NCBI GenBank assembly: GCA_964539825.1
Contig: CAZIKF010000007.1
Location: forward strand, 62,001-126,000
DNA: 64,000 nt
Source of the DNA: CAZIKF01 sp964539825
GTDB taxonomy: Bacteria; Muiribacteriota; UBA6191
Reading direction: 5' to 3'
The position numbers were made by a program, and so were the translations under genes. The notes below the pieces were generated by a model. The model had not been told where the DNA came from. It did not search any database and saw nothing but the letters and a program-made list of their open reading frames with translations. The stretch's first letter is position 1. Each line of letters opens with the position of its first letter. This document shows positions 8,986-23,900 of the stretch, piece by piece.

Positions 8986-11900
8986 ATGAGATTTCTTCCA
9001 ATCCTTTTTTGTTTACTCACTTTCCAGGGTCGGCTGCTGGCATTATGTACGGCGGGTTCCAATCCCCCCACCTTCTCGGTGACTTCAAGCGCTGCTCTTA
9101 CCAATGCATCAAATCCAGTGTGGTATTGGGAACCCGCTGGAGGGGATTTCAGCACCGGAAGTTTTCGTTATGAAACGGAACCTCCCGGAGATAGTGATCT
9201 CTCTTTCGGAGCCACCACGGCTTCCATCACCGGGTTTACCGTCGCCACTTCCTTAAGCACTGTTATAACTCTACACGTACAAGAGCAATGTGATAATGAT
9301 GTACCACCGACTTTTTCATCAACAGCCTCGTACACAGTGACAGTGGATTTAGATCTTCCCAGCATTCCGATTCTTACCGGTTTGACCCTCACTAATGATC
9401 CAACTCCAACATGGACATGGAGCTCTGGTGGCGGAGGAGCTGAAACAGAAATTTTTCTTTATTCTCTGAACGATTCCGATCTTTTAAATAATGGAATCAC
9501 CACAGGTGCAACTGACTTCACCACCAGCTCTACCATTGCTTCAGGAATTCATACTTTTTATCTTTTAGAATTAGATAGTGCCAATAACTTCTCACCCACC
9601 AGTTTTTTTGTGACCACGGTAGATTTGGTGGCCCCCCAACCACCTCTGGTGAGTGGCACGAGTCCAATCAACACGAATGTCCCCACCTGGGTCATTACCC
9701 AGAGAGGAGGGGACGGGATCAACGTTTTCCGGGTCAAGATTGATGATCCCGAACTGGAAACTGGAGCTATTTCTGTAAATCAGAACGTCTATCAATCAGC
9801 GTCAGCCTTATCGGAAACCACTCATACACTCTATGTTCAGGAGCGCGATGCGGCGGGAAACTGGTCCGATGCTTCCACACACGGGATCTTAGTAGATATA
9901 ACAGCGCCCAATTCACCTGTTGTGACGGCCGCGACACCCAACAAAGATGGGAATCCAATCTGGAATTGGTACTCAGGCGGAGGGGGCAATGGAATCTACC
10001 AGTACACCCTTTTTACAGACACCCCCAGTGAATTCGTCTCAGCTACCTCTACCACCGCAACCAGCTATACCACCTCACTACCTGACGATGGATACCAGTT
10101 TCAGATTAGTGAATTTGATGATGCGGGCAACCTCTCTGTAGCGGGTGTCTCCGAAATTTCGGTTGATTCCACCCTGCCTGTAGCACCCACTATTTCTGGA
10201 CCAACCTCTCCAACTAGTAACAATAATGTCTTTTGGTCCTGGAGTTCAAACCGTGGTGAAAGCATTTTTCTCTATAACGTGGATGACTCCAACGTTATTA
10301 GTGGTCAGGGCTCTGTGCAGGGTTCTGATACTTCCACTACAGTCATTCTCTCCGATGGATTCCACAGTATCTTTGTTCGAGATGTTGACGCTGGTCAGAC
10401 TAATCCCTCCGCCACGGCATTTGACCAGGTGGAAGTGGACACCAGTCCACCTGAACCGCCGCTAGTGTCACTGGTAGGTGCCAATCCTACTAGTAATCCG
10501 GAGCCTACATTTACCTGGGTTTCCGGGGGTAATGGAGGGATTGGAACGTTTCGATATCAACTCAATGATGTCTCTCTTAGTGCGCCAACGCAGACAACCA
10601 GCCTTAGTTTTACGGTTGATGGTGATTTGGATGAAGGCGAGAATTTCTTTTATGTACAAGAGCGGGACTCGGCAGGGAACTGGTCTACTACCGGCTCCGC
10701 TGTTGTAACCGTTGATGTCTCTGTTCCGGAGCCAAGTGTGAGCGTGAGCTCTCCTACAAGTGATCAAACTCCAACCATAACCTGGTCCAGCGGAGGCTTT
10801 GACGGGAACGGAAACTTTCGATATGAGCTGTCTCCACCAGCAAATGGGGACCTGGAAGCAGAAGCTGATTTTAGTGACACAAGCACCTCCTTTACCACAG
10901 GTACATCTCTGCCCGAGGCAGCCTATATTTTCCATGTTCAGGAACAGGATAACCTGGGGAATTGGTCCGACTCGACAACAGCGGCTATTGTTATTGACTT
11001 TACCGCTCCAGAATCACCGCTGGTGACGGGAGTCAGTCCCACGAATACCGGGACCCCAACCTGGACCTGGACATCAGGAGGAGGGGTAGGAAACGGTGAT
11101 TATCGCTACAAGTTTGAGGATTCCGACCTGGAAGTTGGTGCTACTTCTACCAATTCGGAGAGTTTTACCACTGGAATTACACTTACTGATGGAGCTTATA
11201 CGCTTTATGTCCAGGAAAGTGACGAAGCTGGAAACTGGTCCACTTCCGGAAATTTCGCGATTACCGTAGATCTCACCGCACCGATTTCGCCATCAGTTTC
11301 AATCACCTCTCCCACAAGTGATTCCACCCCAACGTGGAGCTGGAATCCTGGAGGCGGTGGAAACGGAATCTATCGTTATAAAATTGATGATTCCTCACTG
11401 GTGAGCGGGGCTACACAAACTAACACCACGTCCTTTACTACGACGGCCACTCTCTCAGAGGGCATTCACACTCTCTATGTACAGGAGCGGGATAATGCTG
11501 GGAACTGGTCTGTTAGCGGCTCAGCAGCGGTTACTGTTGATACATTTGTACCGGCTCCAGTTAGTTTGAGTGTTAGTTCTCCTACAAGTGATCCAACCCC
11601 GGTGTTTAGCTGGTCGAGCGGAGGAGTAGACGGGAATGGGACCTTCCGATATGAGCTGTCACCCCCTGGAGATAGTGATTTAAGTAACGGGTCAACCAGC
11701 GTAGTAGCTACAAGCTTTGAAACATTATCTGATCTCTCTGGCGGCACCTATACACTGTTTGTCCAGGAGCGAGATGCCCTTGGTAACTGGTCCGCGTCCG
11801 CTTCTGTTGCAGTAACCATAGACACAACCGCCCCGGTAGCCCCAACGGTATCTGCCACGAGCCCGGTCAATACAGGTACGCCGAGTTGGAGTTGGACTGG

Positions 11901-14900
11901 TGATAATTCCGGGGATGGAATTGGTCTTTTTCGCTATAAGTTTGAGGACCCAAGTTTTGCAAGTGGAGCAGTTTCTACAACCTCACTCACCTTTACAACC
12001 TCAACATCGCTAGGGGACGGAACTTATACACTATATGTACAGGAACGTGATTCCGTGGGTAATTGGTCAACCACAGGTAGCACAGCCGTTGAAGTGGATC
12101 TAACTCCTCCCACCCAGCCATCGGTTTCAATTACCTCTCCAACAAGTGATACCACACCATTGTGGAGTTGGAGTACGGGAGGTGGGGGAAATGGGACTTA
12201 TAGATTTAAGCTAGATGATTCCTCGCTTGATTCTGGAGCAACCCAGACTGTGGCGACCTCCTTTGAGCCATCAGCAAGCCTGCCGGAGGGTGCATACATT
12301 CTCTATGTGCAGGAACAAGACAATGCCGGAAACTGGTCTGTCTCAGGAAGCGCGCCAGTAACGATTGACACCTTTGTTCCTCCCCCATCTGTTCTAGGTT
12401 CCAGCCTCACAAGTTCCGATCCTCCAACCTGGTTTTGGAGTTCAGGGGGACCCGATGGAATCGGAACCTTTCGCTACAAAGTTGATGACACTGACCTTAG
12501 TTCAGGCAGCACCAGCACAAATAGCACGTCCCTGACTCCCGGGGCATCGCTTGGAGAAGGACCCCATACTCTCTATGTACAGGAGCGTGACGCGCTACAA
12601 AACTGGTCTGAGTCCGGGTCTTTTTCCATAGTAGTGGATCTGACCCCACCGGGAGCGCCCTCCCTGGGCGCAAGTACTCCAACCAGTTCGGTCAGGCCGC
12701 GCTGGAGTTGGACTTCAGGAGGGGGTGGAGTTGGGACTTACCGCTATAAACTCGATGATGCAGATCTCTCCGCTGGTGCTACCCTGGTTTTGTCGGAGAG
12801 CTTTCTTCCAGGTTTTGACCTCTCGGAGGCTGCGCATACCCTTTATGTGCAAGAGCGCGATGATGCTGGCAACTGGTCCTCTTCGGGTAGCTTCGTGATT
12901 GTGGTAGATCTAACCTCTCCCAACGCGCCTTCAGTGAGTGGAAGCACCCCAACAACTGATCAGACTCCTTTGTGGACCTGGAGTTCTGGAGGCGGTGGGG
13001 GAAATGGAGTTTATCGCTTCAAGTTAGATAACAGTGATTTAACTGTGGACGCTACTGTTAGCACAACTACGAATTTCACGGCCTCGCTTGGAGTGGATAA
13101 TGGACCTCATATCCTATATGTGCAGGAGCGCGATGATGCTCAAAATTGGTCAGACAGCGGACTTTTTACCATTACGGTAGAAAGTGGGGCTCCTAATACC
13201 CCCTTGGTTACAGGTGTTGATGAGACAAGTTCAACTCAGCCTACCTGGAACTGGGTATCTGGAGGCGGTGGAGGAAATGGCACCTTTCGCTTCAAGCTCG
13301 ATGATCCTGATTTAACCATTGGGTCAATCCAGAGTGTGGCAACTTCCTTCACAGCAACTCTGGCTCTCCCAGTGGGACAACATACCCTGTATGTTCAAGA
13401 GCAAGGTGATAGCGGTCTATGGTCAGCCACCGGCTTCTTTACAACCACCATTGACACCTCCACTCCCACCGCGCCCTCAGTGACTGGAGTAACCCCGACT
13501 ACCTCCCTATTGCCCTCGTGGAATTGGGCTGGTGCCGGGGGAGGGGACGGAACTTTTCGCTACAAGTTTGAGGACTCAAGCCTGGAAAGCGGAGCGATTT
13601 CAACCTCGGCATTGAGTTTCACTACCGCGACGACACTCCCAGAGGGTACCTATACCCTTTATGTACAGGAGCAAAACTTCGAGGGAATCTGGTCCTCCAA
13701 CGGCAGTTTTGCTATCAGTGTGGACCTTACTGTGCCACTCTCTCCATCCGTTAGCGCGATCTCACCAACAACACTGCAAAATCCTTTCTGGAGCTGGTCC
13801 TCAGGAGGAGGCGGCGGTAATGGTACCTATCGTTATGAGCTAGATGATATTGATTTGAGTGCGGGAGCTACAATCACCTCTTCAACCGGTTTCATATCTG
13901 AATTGGGTCTGGATGATGGAATTCATACTCTTTATGTACAGGAGCGTGATCTGGCGGGGAATTGGTCAGTTTCAGGCAGTTTCGCGGTTACGGTTCAAAG
14001 CGGTGCTCCCAATGCTCCATCCGTGTCCGCAGTTCTGACCAGCACCGACCTTCGTCCCACCTGGAGTTGGACTTCCGGTGGAAATGGCGGAAATGGAACC
14101 TTTCGCTATCGGCTTGATGATTCAGATCTCCAGAGTGCCTCAGCCCAGACCATTCAAACTTCTTTTACTCCTCTATTTGACCTGACTGAAGGTCTGCATA
14201 CACTCTATGTTCAGGAAGAGAATACGACTGGGCAATGGTCTTCCTCGGGTTCTTCTGAAGTGCAGGTGGACAAATCCCCGCCCGGACCTCCATCAGTGTC
14301 CGGAACCACACCCTCCAGTGACGCTACCCCGCTCTGGTCCTGGAGCAGTACGGGCGGAGGAAATGGGACCTTTCGCTATAAATTCGAGGATTCAGATCTT
14401 GAGACAGGTGCCGTATCTACAACATTAACCACTTTTACGACTTCTCTTGATCTCTCAGACGGAACCTTTTCTCTCTATGTTCAAGAACGTGATGAAGCAG
14501 GAAATTTCTCGGGTACCGGAACCTTCAGCATTGAGGTGGATACGTCTGCACCCAACACTCCCTCGGTCACTGCCACCTCCCCCCAGTCCATTGCGAGGGT
14601 GGTCTGGAATTGGACCTCTGGTGGAGGCGGGAATGGGATTTTTCGCTATAAACTCAATGATAGCGATCTGAGTAGTGGGGCCACACTCAATGCTGGATTA
14701 GGGTATACGGAACCTGTAGCGTTATCTGAAGGTGTTCATATTCTCTATGTACAAGAGCGAGATGATGCGGGCAATTGGTCAGCCTCCGCCACAGAGATCG
14801 CTACGATAGATACGGTAGTTCCCGCGTCCCCGGTAGTGACCGGTCCGATCAGTTCCAGCAGCGCGACACCGACCTGGATTTGGACTGGGGATCAAAGTGG

Positions 14901-17900
14901 CGACGGCCTGGGAATCTTCAGGTATAAGCTGGATGAATCATCTCTGGCTAGCGGTGCTATCGTGACAACAAGTCTTGAGTTTACACCGTCTGTCTCTTTA
15001 TCTGATGGAACTCACACCCTCTATGTACAAGAGAGGGACTTTGCTCAGAATTGGTCTCAGAGTGGATCCTTCACTATTCTGGTGGATGCTCTCATTCCGC
15101 CAGCTCCTTCCGTGGATGGCTCCAGCTTAACTAGCAATGCCAGACCAGGCTGGACCTGGACCGGGGATCTTGGCTCAGACGGCGTGGGTACCTTTCGTTT
15201 CAAGCTTGATGACTCCTCACTTGAGAGCGGTGCTACAACTACAGTTTCAACCGGTTTTACTTCTAGCACCTCACTCTCAGATGGAGGACATATTCTGTAT
15301 GTACAAGAGCAGGACGGAGCTGGTAACTGGTCTCTCTCAGGGTCCTTTCTCACAACCGTGGATACTACCCCCCCAATAGCTCCATCCGTCAGTGCCGACT
15401 CACCTACCAGCAATTCAGCCCCAACCTGGTCATGGACAGGTGATAGTTCAGGAGATGGAATTGGGGAGTTTAGATACAAGTTTGAAGACTCAAGCCTGGA
15501 TTCAGGTGCGGTTTCGACTAGCGCAACGAATTTCACTACAGCACAGACTCTGCCCGATGGTTTTTATCAATTCTTTGTACAGGAACGGGACTTGATCGGA
15601 AACTGGTCTGGGAGCGGGTCTTTTGTTCTAGAAATCGATACTCAGCCCCCATCAGCTCCTGGAATTACCGGCTCCACCATCACCAACCTGACACTCCCCG
15701 TTTGGACACTCACGCCAGCGGGAGGGGGAAATGGTACCTATCGACTGGATTTGGTTGTGTCAGGAAGCTGCGATCCCGCCAGGCAAACCGCTCTCATCAC
15801 AACCAATACTTATACACCCGATGCACCTCTCAATGATGGAACCTATACATTTTGTGCGCAAGAACGTGACGATGCGGGAAATTGGTCCGCTACGGACTCT
15901 TTTCAGACTGAAGTCGATACTTCAATTCCAGGGTCTCCCTCGGTATCTGGTCCAGCCTTTACTGTCCAGCTACAGCCGGAGTGGAGCTGGGCTCCAGGAG
16001 GAGGAGGAAATGGTACCTACAGAATCAGCCTTGATGATGAAGCATTTTCCTCTCCTACTACCCTGACTGAAACATCCTTCACACCTTCGAGTCCGCTGAG
16101 CGAGGGTACCCATGTCCTCTATGTCCAGGAGCGCAACAATGCCGGAACATGGTCTTTAAGTGGTTCCTTTCAAGTAGTTATCGATCTCACTGCTCCATCT
16201 TCTCCTATAGTAAACTCCGTAACGCTTACCAATTTAAGGCAGCCAACCTGGACCTGGGTCTCAGGAGGAGGAGGGAATGGGGTATATCGCTTTAACCTCG
16301 ATAATGGAGACTTTACTACCCAGGGAATTCAGACAACCAATGATCAGTTCACACCTATTGTTCCGCTGGCGGATGGAAATCACACTCTATTCGTACAGGA
16401 GCGCGATGATGTAGGAAACTGGTCTTCCTCGGGATCATTCCAGGTGACTATAGATGGTACCGCCCCCAACCCTCCATCGGTATCAGGAATCACGCCCCAG
16501 AGCAGTACTACTCCATTATGGCTGTGGGTATCAGGCGGCGGCGGAAATGGTACTTTTCGCTATCGGTTAGACAATGCCGATTTATCCAATGGATCTGTAC
16601 AATCCACTACTACATCCTTTCAGGAATCCTTTGGATTGGAGGATGGGCCGCATACCCTCTATGTTCAGGAAATTGACGATGCGGAGAACTGGTCTGTCGT
16701 GGGCTCTTTCACTATTCTTATTGAATCTGGATTGCCCAATTCGCCTATTGTGGATGGAGAGAAATTTTCAACGGATGGAATTCCAACCTGGACATGGACT
16801 TCAGGGGGGGCAAGCGGTAGTGGGATCTATCGTTATAAGCTGAATGATTCAAATCTTCAAAGCGGGGCAACACAAACATCCGCACTGAGTTTTTCTCCTT
16901 CGTCAACACTGGGGGAAGGGGCTCATATACTCTATGTTCAGGAGCAGAATTCTGCGGGAAATTGGTCCGTTCCTGGATTCTTTTCCACTATAGTAGATCT
17001 CACACTTCCACAGGCTCCTTCAGTCACCGCTACAAGTCCTACCAGTAACCGATTACCTACCTGGAGTTGGACTTCCGGAGGAGGAGGTGTAGGAGTTTAC
17101 CGCTATGAACTAAATGATTCAGATCTAAGTACTGGCTCCCTGGTTGTAAGCACAGGTGAGTTTACTCCCCAAGAAGAGCTATTCGACGGTATCCATACCT
17201 TATATGTTCAAGAAAGGGATGATGCAGGAAATTGGGGTGCTACAGGGGATTTTGCTGTTGAAGTCGATACCCTGGCTCCAAATGCTCCTTCAGTGACTGG
17301 AATCACACCCCTTGTGATTCCCAGTCCAACCTGGAATTGGTCGAGCGGCGGAGGCGGGAACGGTACCTATCGCATTAAGATCGATAGCGAGGATCTCAGC
17401 GTCGGTGCTCTGGTGACAACCGCCCTGAGTTTCACCGAGTTGTTGGGATTGAACGATGGTGCCCATACACTTTATGTACAGGAGCGGGATGAGGCCGAAA
17501 ATTGGTCCGGTTCGGGCAGCTTTGAAATTACTGTTCAAACTGGAGCACCCGATCACCCCATCGTGGCCGGTCTCTCTCCAACCAACGAAGTAAGGCCGGT
17601 TTGGAGCTGGATCAGCGGAGAGTCTGGAGGCAATGGAGTATATCGATATCTTCTTAATAGTACTGATTTTGACAGCCAGGGAACCCAGACCATCGAAACC
17701 AGCTTTCAACCTTCACAGGATCTATCAGATGGAGTTTACACCCTTTACGTCCAGGAGCAAAACAATGGAGGACAGTGGTCAGTACCCGGTTTGAGAATCA
17801 TTGAGGTTGATACCAGTCTTCCTTCAGCACCCATAGTCACCGGTCCATTCTTAACAAATCTCGCGCGGCCAATTTTCACCTGGAATTCAACGGATGGTTC

Positions 17901-20900
17901 CGGAGAATTCCGGCTTTTGGTAAACAGTACCTCTTTTGACGATTCAACTCCCCTGACTACAGCTACACTTTTTCAGCCGTCATCCGACTTAAGCGATGGA
18001 TTTCATACCCTGAACGTACAGGAGAGGGATGCCGCTGGAAACTGGTCTCTCAACGGTTCCTTCACCTCAGAAGTCGATCTGACACCGCCTTCGCCTCCTT
18101 CAGTGAGTTCAAGTTCTACGGCCACCGATCCCAATCCATTTTTTGAGTGGATACCAGGTGGGGGCGGAAATGGAATCTTTCGTTTTAAACTCGATGATAC
18201 GGACCTGGACCAGGGTGCTACCGAGGTTAGGGATCTTGGATTTATCCAGTTTCAGGGGCTGGTCAATGGGAATCATACCCTCTATGTTCAGGAGAGAGAT
18301 AATGCTGGCAACTGGTCCTCTTCAGGAAATGTCACCATTCTCATTCAAAGCGGAACGGCATCTCCTCCGCTGGTCACTGCCCTGACTCCCACCAATGATC
18401 AAACACCTTTATGGTCATGGAATCCAGGACCTGGCGGGAACCAGGTCTTTAGAGTTCGGGTGGACAATGCTGATTTGGAGGCAGAGTTTACTATCGTACA
18501 GGCTCAGTTATATTCCCCGCCCTCACCGTTAGCTGACGGGGAGCACACATTATATGTACAAGAGCAGAACTCTTCAGGACAGTGGTCTGCCACGGGATTT
18601 TTTACACTGGTTATAGACACCGGCGCACCTCTACCTCCCACGGTAAGAGCAACTACTCCGACCAGTGACACTCAACTTCAGTTTACTTTTGAGTCGGGAG
18701 GAGGAGGGAATGGTACTTTTCGATATGAAATTGCCAATGCCATTTTGGATGACGACTCTCCGACAACAAGTTCCACTTCTCTGAGCGTGCCCACGACCCT
18801 GGCGGATGGCGTTCATTCTCTTTATGTCCAGGAGAGGGACGCTGCCGGGAATTGGTCGCAGAGTGGTGAAGCCGAAGTTGAAATCGATACCACTCCTCCC
18901 CAGGCACCTATTGTCAGCGGTGAGAGTGTGGTCGCACAATCCAGACCAACCTGGACTTGGAGTTCAGGAGGCGGCGGAATTGGAATTTTCAGGTATCGAT
19001 TAAATTTTTCAGACCTGACTACCGGGGCCACCGTGTCCTCATCCGTTTCCTTTTCTCCCTTGCAAGGGCTCAATGATGGATTTTATACCCTCTATGTTCA
19101 GGAACGCGATTTAGCGGGAAACTGGTCCGGCAGCGGTACCTTTAATATAGAAATTGATACTGGGGCTCCCAACGCTCCGGTTGTCTCAGGTCCACAGGCC
19201 AGTAATTTCGCTCGCCCCACCTGGACTTGGATTTCCGCCGCAGACGATGGAGATGGGACTTTTCGTTACCGGCTGGATAATCCCGATCTTAATTCCCAGG
19301 CCGTGGAAACAAGCCTAACTTCTTTTACTCCCCTTTCTAACTTAAGTGAAGGCCGGCATACCCTCTACGTACAGGAGAAAAACTCCCTTGGGCTCTGGTC
19401 GGTTAATGGACTTTTCACCATTGACATTGATACGGCGGCACCCAATTCTCCCTCGGTTGGGGGGACTAGTCCAACAAGCGATGTAACTCCAACCTGGACC
19501 TGGGTATCTACTGGGGGAGGTGATGGGAATTATCGCCTAAAACTCGATAATTCAGACCTGTCCCAGGGTTCAACTTCAACTAGCAGCAATTCCTTTACTC
19601 CTTCACCTCTCGTTGATGGTAACCATACTCTTTATGTTCAGGAGAGGGACGAGGCTGGAAATTTTTCCGACTCGGGTTTGTTCATTATACGGGTGGATAC
19701 CACGCCACCTGGTGCGCCGTCGGTAACCTCTACCGCGGTCTCCACAACTCCCGATCCTGTCTGGACCTGGGCTTCCACCGGGAATGGAGTCGCTATTTTT
19801 CGTTATAAGCTCGATGATTCGGACTTGAGCAGCGGTTCCAGTGTGACCACCCAGACCTCTTTTCAAGAACCCTTCGGACTGGATGATGGAAACTACACAC
19901 TCTATGTACAGGAAAGAGATGAAGTGGGGAATTGGTCTGCAAGCGGCAGCTTTACGCTTTTGATTCAGACAAATTTACCCCATTCACCGTCTGTGAGCGC
20001 GGTGACTCCGACAAGCTCACTGTTCCCAACCTGGGTCTGGGAAGCCGTGGGGACTAAAGGAAACGGAACTTTTCGCTATGAGGTGGATGATAAGGATCTG
20101 AGCAGCGGCGCAAAAGTTACATCGACTACCTCATTTACTCCAATCATTGGTCTGAGCGAAGGGAAACACAGTCTCTATGTGGAAGAGCAAAACGCAGATG
20201 GAGAATGGTCCGTGAGCGGATTTTTTGAGGTGGAAATAGATTCGACTCCGCCGACTCCTCCAAAGGTTTCCGGACCTTCCCAAACGAATGATGATACCCC
20301 CACCTGGTCCTGGATACCAAGGGGGGAGTCAAATGAGGTTTACCGCTATAAGCTTGAAACCTTTCTGGGTACTGATCTGAGCGGAGGATTTGTCCAAACC
20401 ACCGATAGAAGTTTTACACCCGCAACATCCCTATCTGAAGATACCTATGCCCTGTTTGTTCAGCAGGTTGATCTATCCGGTAATTGGTCCGATTCAGAGT
20501 TCTTTTTCATTACGATAAATCAAAGCATTCCCAATGCGCCATCGGTGGTAGCTACCTTTAGTGTCACGAATGATAATACACCGGAATGGAGCTGGTTTTC
20601 CGGGGACGTTGATGGCAGCGGAAGTTATCGATATCGTATTGATCTTGATAATTTTTTGACGTCTGGGTTTGAACAGATCATCTTACCAGCCAATCAATTT
20701 GGTACAGACTTCAGTCCTGGTAGCCCGCTGGAGGATGGATTTCATAATCTATTTGTCCAGGAGCAGAATGTGTTCCTGACCTGGTCTCCATCAGGAGCCG
20801 CAGGAATTCTTGTGGATACGATTCCGCCCCAATCAACTATCTCACCGGTTGCAGGGATCTATAACCAGGAACTTGATTTAACCGTAGGATGTTCAGATGA

Positions 20901-23900
20901 TTCCGGATCTGGATGCTTCTCATCCTTTCTAACTACTTCAAGCAAGGTACCTACCCTTTCATCAACACCCCTGGCAGGTTCTTTTCGATTGAGTTCAAGT
21001 TCCACGGCCACATACTTTTCGCTGGATTCGGCGGGAAATTCAGAGGATATTCAAACAGCGGTATATGTATTGGACTTTGCTCCCCCAACTGTGTTGGTTT
21101 CCCCCTTAGCGGGGATCTACCAACCTGGACAGGAGATTGTTCTCGAATGTCAGGACACCATTGGCTGCTTAGCTATTTATTTTACAACGAATGGAAGCAC
21201 GCCCAATACGTCATCCCAGACCTATTCTGGCCCCCTGACGCTCAATTCTGATTTAACCCTCTCCCTTTTTGGAGGGGATCTGGCGGGGAACCATAGTACC
21301 CTGCAAAGCCTTGGTTATGAGGTGGACTCTACCTCGCCAGTAGTCCTTTTATCTAGAGAGGGGGGAAGCTATGAGTTCGGTTTTCTCCTTCAGTTAACCT
21401 GTAGTGACGATAGAAGTATTCCCTGTAGAGCTGTCCATCTCACCAGGGATGGGACCGTTCCCAACCTGGAATCGGATCAATATGACCTTCCCCTGGCAAT
21501 CCTTTCTGACACCACCCTGGGCTACTTCGCTGTGGATTCTGTGGGAAATATTGGGTTAGAAGGGTCAGTTACTTATAGTGTCCCTCAATTTTCACTCAAT
21601 ACGGACCGGGTTTTCTTAACTCCCGGGGAATCAGTAAGCCTGAATGTTTTAGGAGCCGATAGGCCTAAATTCAATCTTGAAGCGGGTGCTTCTGGTTCAA
21701 TTCAGGCAAATGGATTTAAGGCGGTTACTTATACAGCTCCCCAGGTTTCCTCTATAGATACTCTTCTGGTCACCGATGTCATCGCGAATACCCTGGTGGC
21801 TAACAGGGCTACCTTGAGGACTCTTTCGAATCTCAGTGTATCCGACTCCGTAGGGAATCAGATTTCTTCGACGATTGCTTTGAATCCCGAGGGCTTGGAA
21901 CTGGTTCCGGCAGGCGGAAGCGGTACCTTTAATCTGAGACAGGTTGGTGGTCCCGGGGCAAGTCTTCAAATTACCCAGCCTATACCGGGACGGTTTTTCA
22001 TCAAGTCCTTAAGGAAAGGAGCGTATGCCGGGTTTTATCGACTAAGGTTGGAAGACCCTGTCTCAAAATTCCACCAGGAGCTTATTTTTGAGGTCGGCTT
22101 GGATGCGATTACTCCACAAAATAATCTTTTGGAAGGGGCTTCCGGGACTGTTGTGGTTTTAGGGGGTACTTCTGAGGAGATATTCAATGCGACCATTTTG
22201 CGCGGGGGTACGTTTAGCGTTGCCTCTCCCGGGGAGGGGTTTTTAGCAATCTCTGCAGCTACCGCTACGCAGGATGAGACATCTTCCAATCCGGCTACCT
22301 TTACTTTGTTTCCAGTGGAAACCAGTGAAATCACCAGCTATGTAATCAGAGTACAGAGTACTACCCGTCCTTCTTTGCAGCGGGTACTAAGCCCGGTAAT
22401 CAATGTATTCCCTTCCCAGAGTTACCAGGGTAGAGTTCTGGATGTTTCGGGGCAGCCCATTTCAGGTGCGATTATCCGAAGCCGTGACCTGAGAGATGAG
22501 CAAGGTAGTCATTTCTTTAGCTCTTCGGATAATACGGGCAATTTTGATCTCAGGCTCTTACAAAAACCCTTTGGAAGATATCACCTGGTTGCTGAAGCAC
22601 AAGGGTTTATTCCCCAGGTGATCGACGGCAATTCCTTTCAAAATCTTGAAGAAAGAAAATTCTTTTCCACAATTCGGATGAATGTCGCCAATGTTGTGAT
22701 TGAAGTGATTGTTCAGGGTTTGGATCTCGGGGATGAGGCGGAGGTTTTCGGGCTTAACAGCTCCAATTCCAGCGCTCCGGTTCTGGCAGGACCCTTCTTT
22801 GTTACCGGCGGCGGAACGGGTCAGGACTCGTTAAACCTGTTACTCGATTCCCATGATTACACCGAAATTACCGCCCGTTCTGAGAATTATCTGTCTACTT
22901 CAGTGCCCTTCGACGAACCTGATGGCGGTGTAGTATTGAATTTAAGCAAACCCGCGACTATCACAGTCAGTGAGACTATTAACTCCAATGGCTCTCTAAT
23001 CCTAAGATATCATTCACCTGGTGTAGATCTTTCTCTATTTCAGGCTCAAGCCTTCGACACGCAGGGAAACGAGGTGACTCCTTTCAACACAGCCAGGGGG
23101 CAGGATCTAGAGGTAGGATTTCAGCTGGATCAGGATCTATTTGTTATTTTGAAAGATGGATCTGGAAATACTAGAAAGGTTTGGAATCACACATCCAATC
23201 CAGTAATTTCCGGTCTCCCGGGCGGGGCTAAAGAAGTAGAGGTGGAAGGGGGCTTCAGGCTGGAGTTTCCCGCCGATCAGTCCGTGGAAGGAGACTTCTT
23301 GAAATCAATTAGTATCGAGTTGCCGCCTGGGGGGATCAATTCCGCTTTGACGGGTGACTTGACCCATGCCAGTGTACAGGTAGCCACTCGTTCCTTGAGT
23401 AAGCCCAATAATGCGGCCGCCGCGCTTGGTCAGAGGGTACTGGAGGTTCGACTGGATTTGCTCGATTCCAGTGGACAGAGACTCTTTTTGGGAGAGGGGA
23501 ATCGAGTCCTTCGAGATCTCAAGTTGACAATTCCTTTTGATGGATCACAGATTGCCCCAGGCGATTTGGAAACGGGTAGGATGGAAATATGGTTTGCCCC
23601 GCAATTGAGTGATTTTGAAGCCCTGTCGATCACTCCTATATCACCAGAAAACATCATCGAGATTGATTATCTCAATAACCGGGTTACTTTCACGGTAGAT
23701 CACCTAACTGTCTTCGCGATAGGTCAATTTCAAGAACCGCCTCCAGGACAGGCCAGCGCTCAATCACCTGTTAGCGGCTGTTTCATAGCTACGGCAGCAT
23801 TCGGCAGTCCTGATCACTGGGCGGTAGAGGTTCTCACTCGATTTAGAGATGAAACTCTGCTGGAAAGCCATTGGGGTAGGAATTTTGTTGAGACTTACTA

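Noticed and set aside
9040..20830. Many 60-160-codon frames on both strands of the giant repeat gene
   Set aside because: They are shadows produced by the periodic coding sequence and show no family features.
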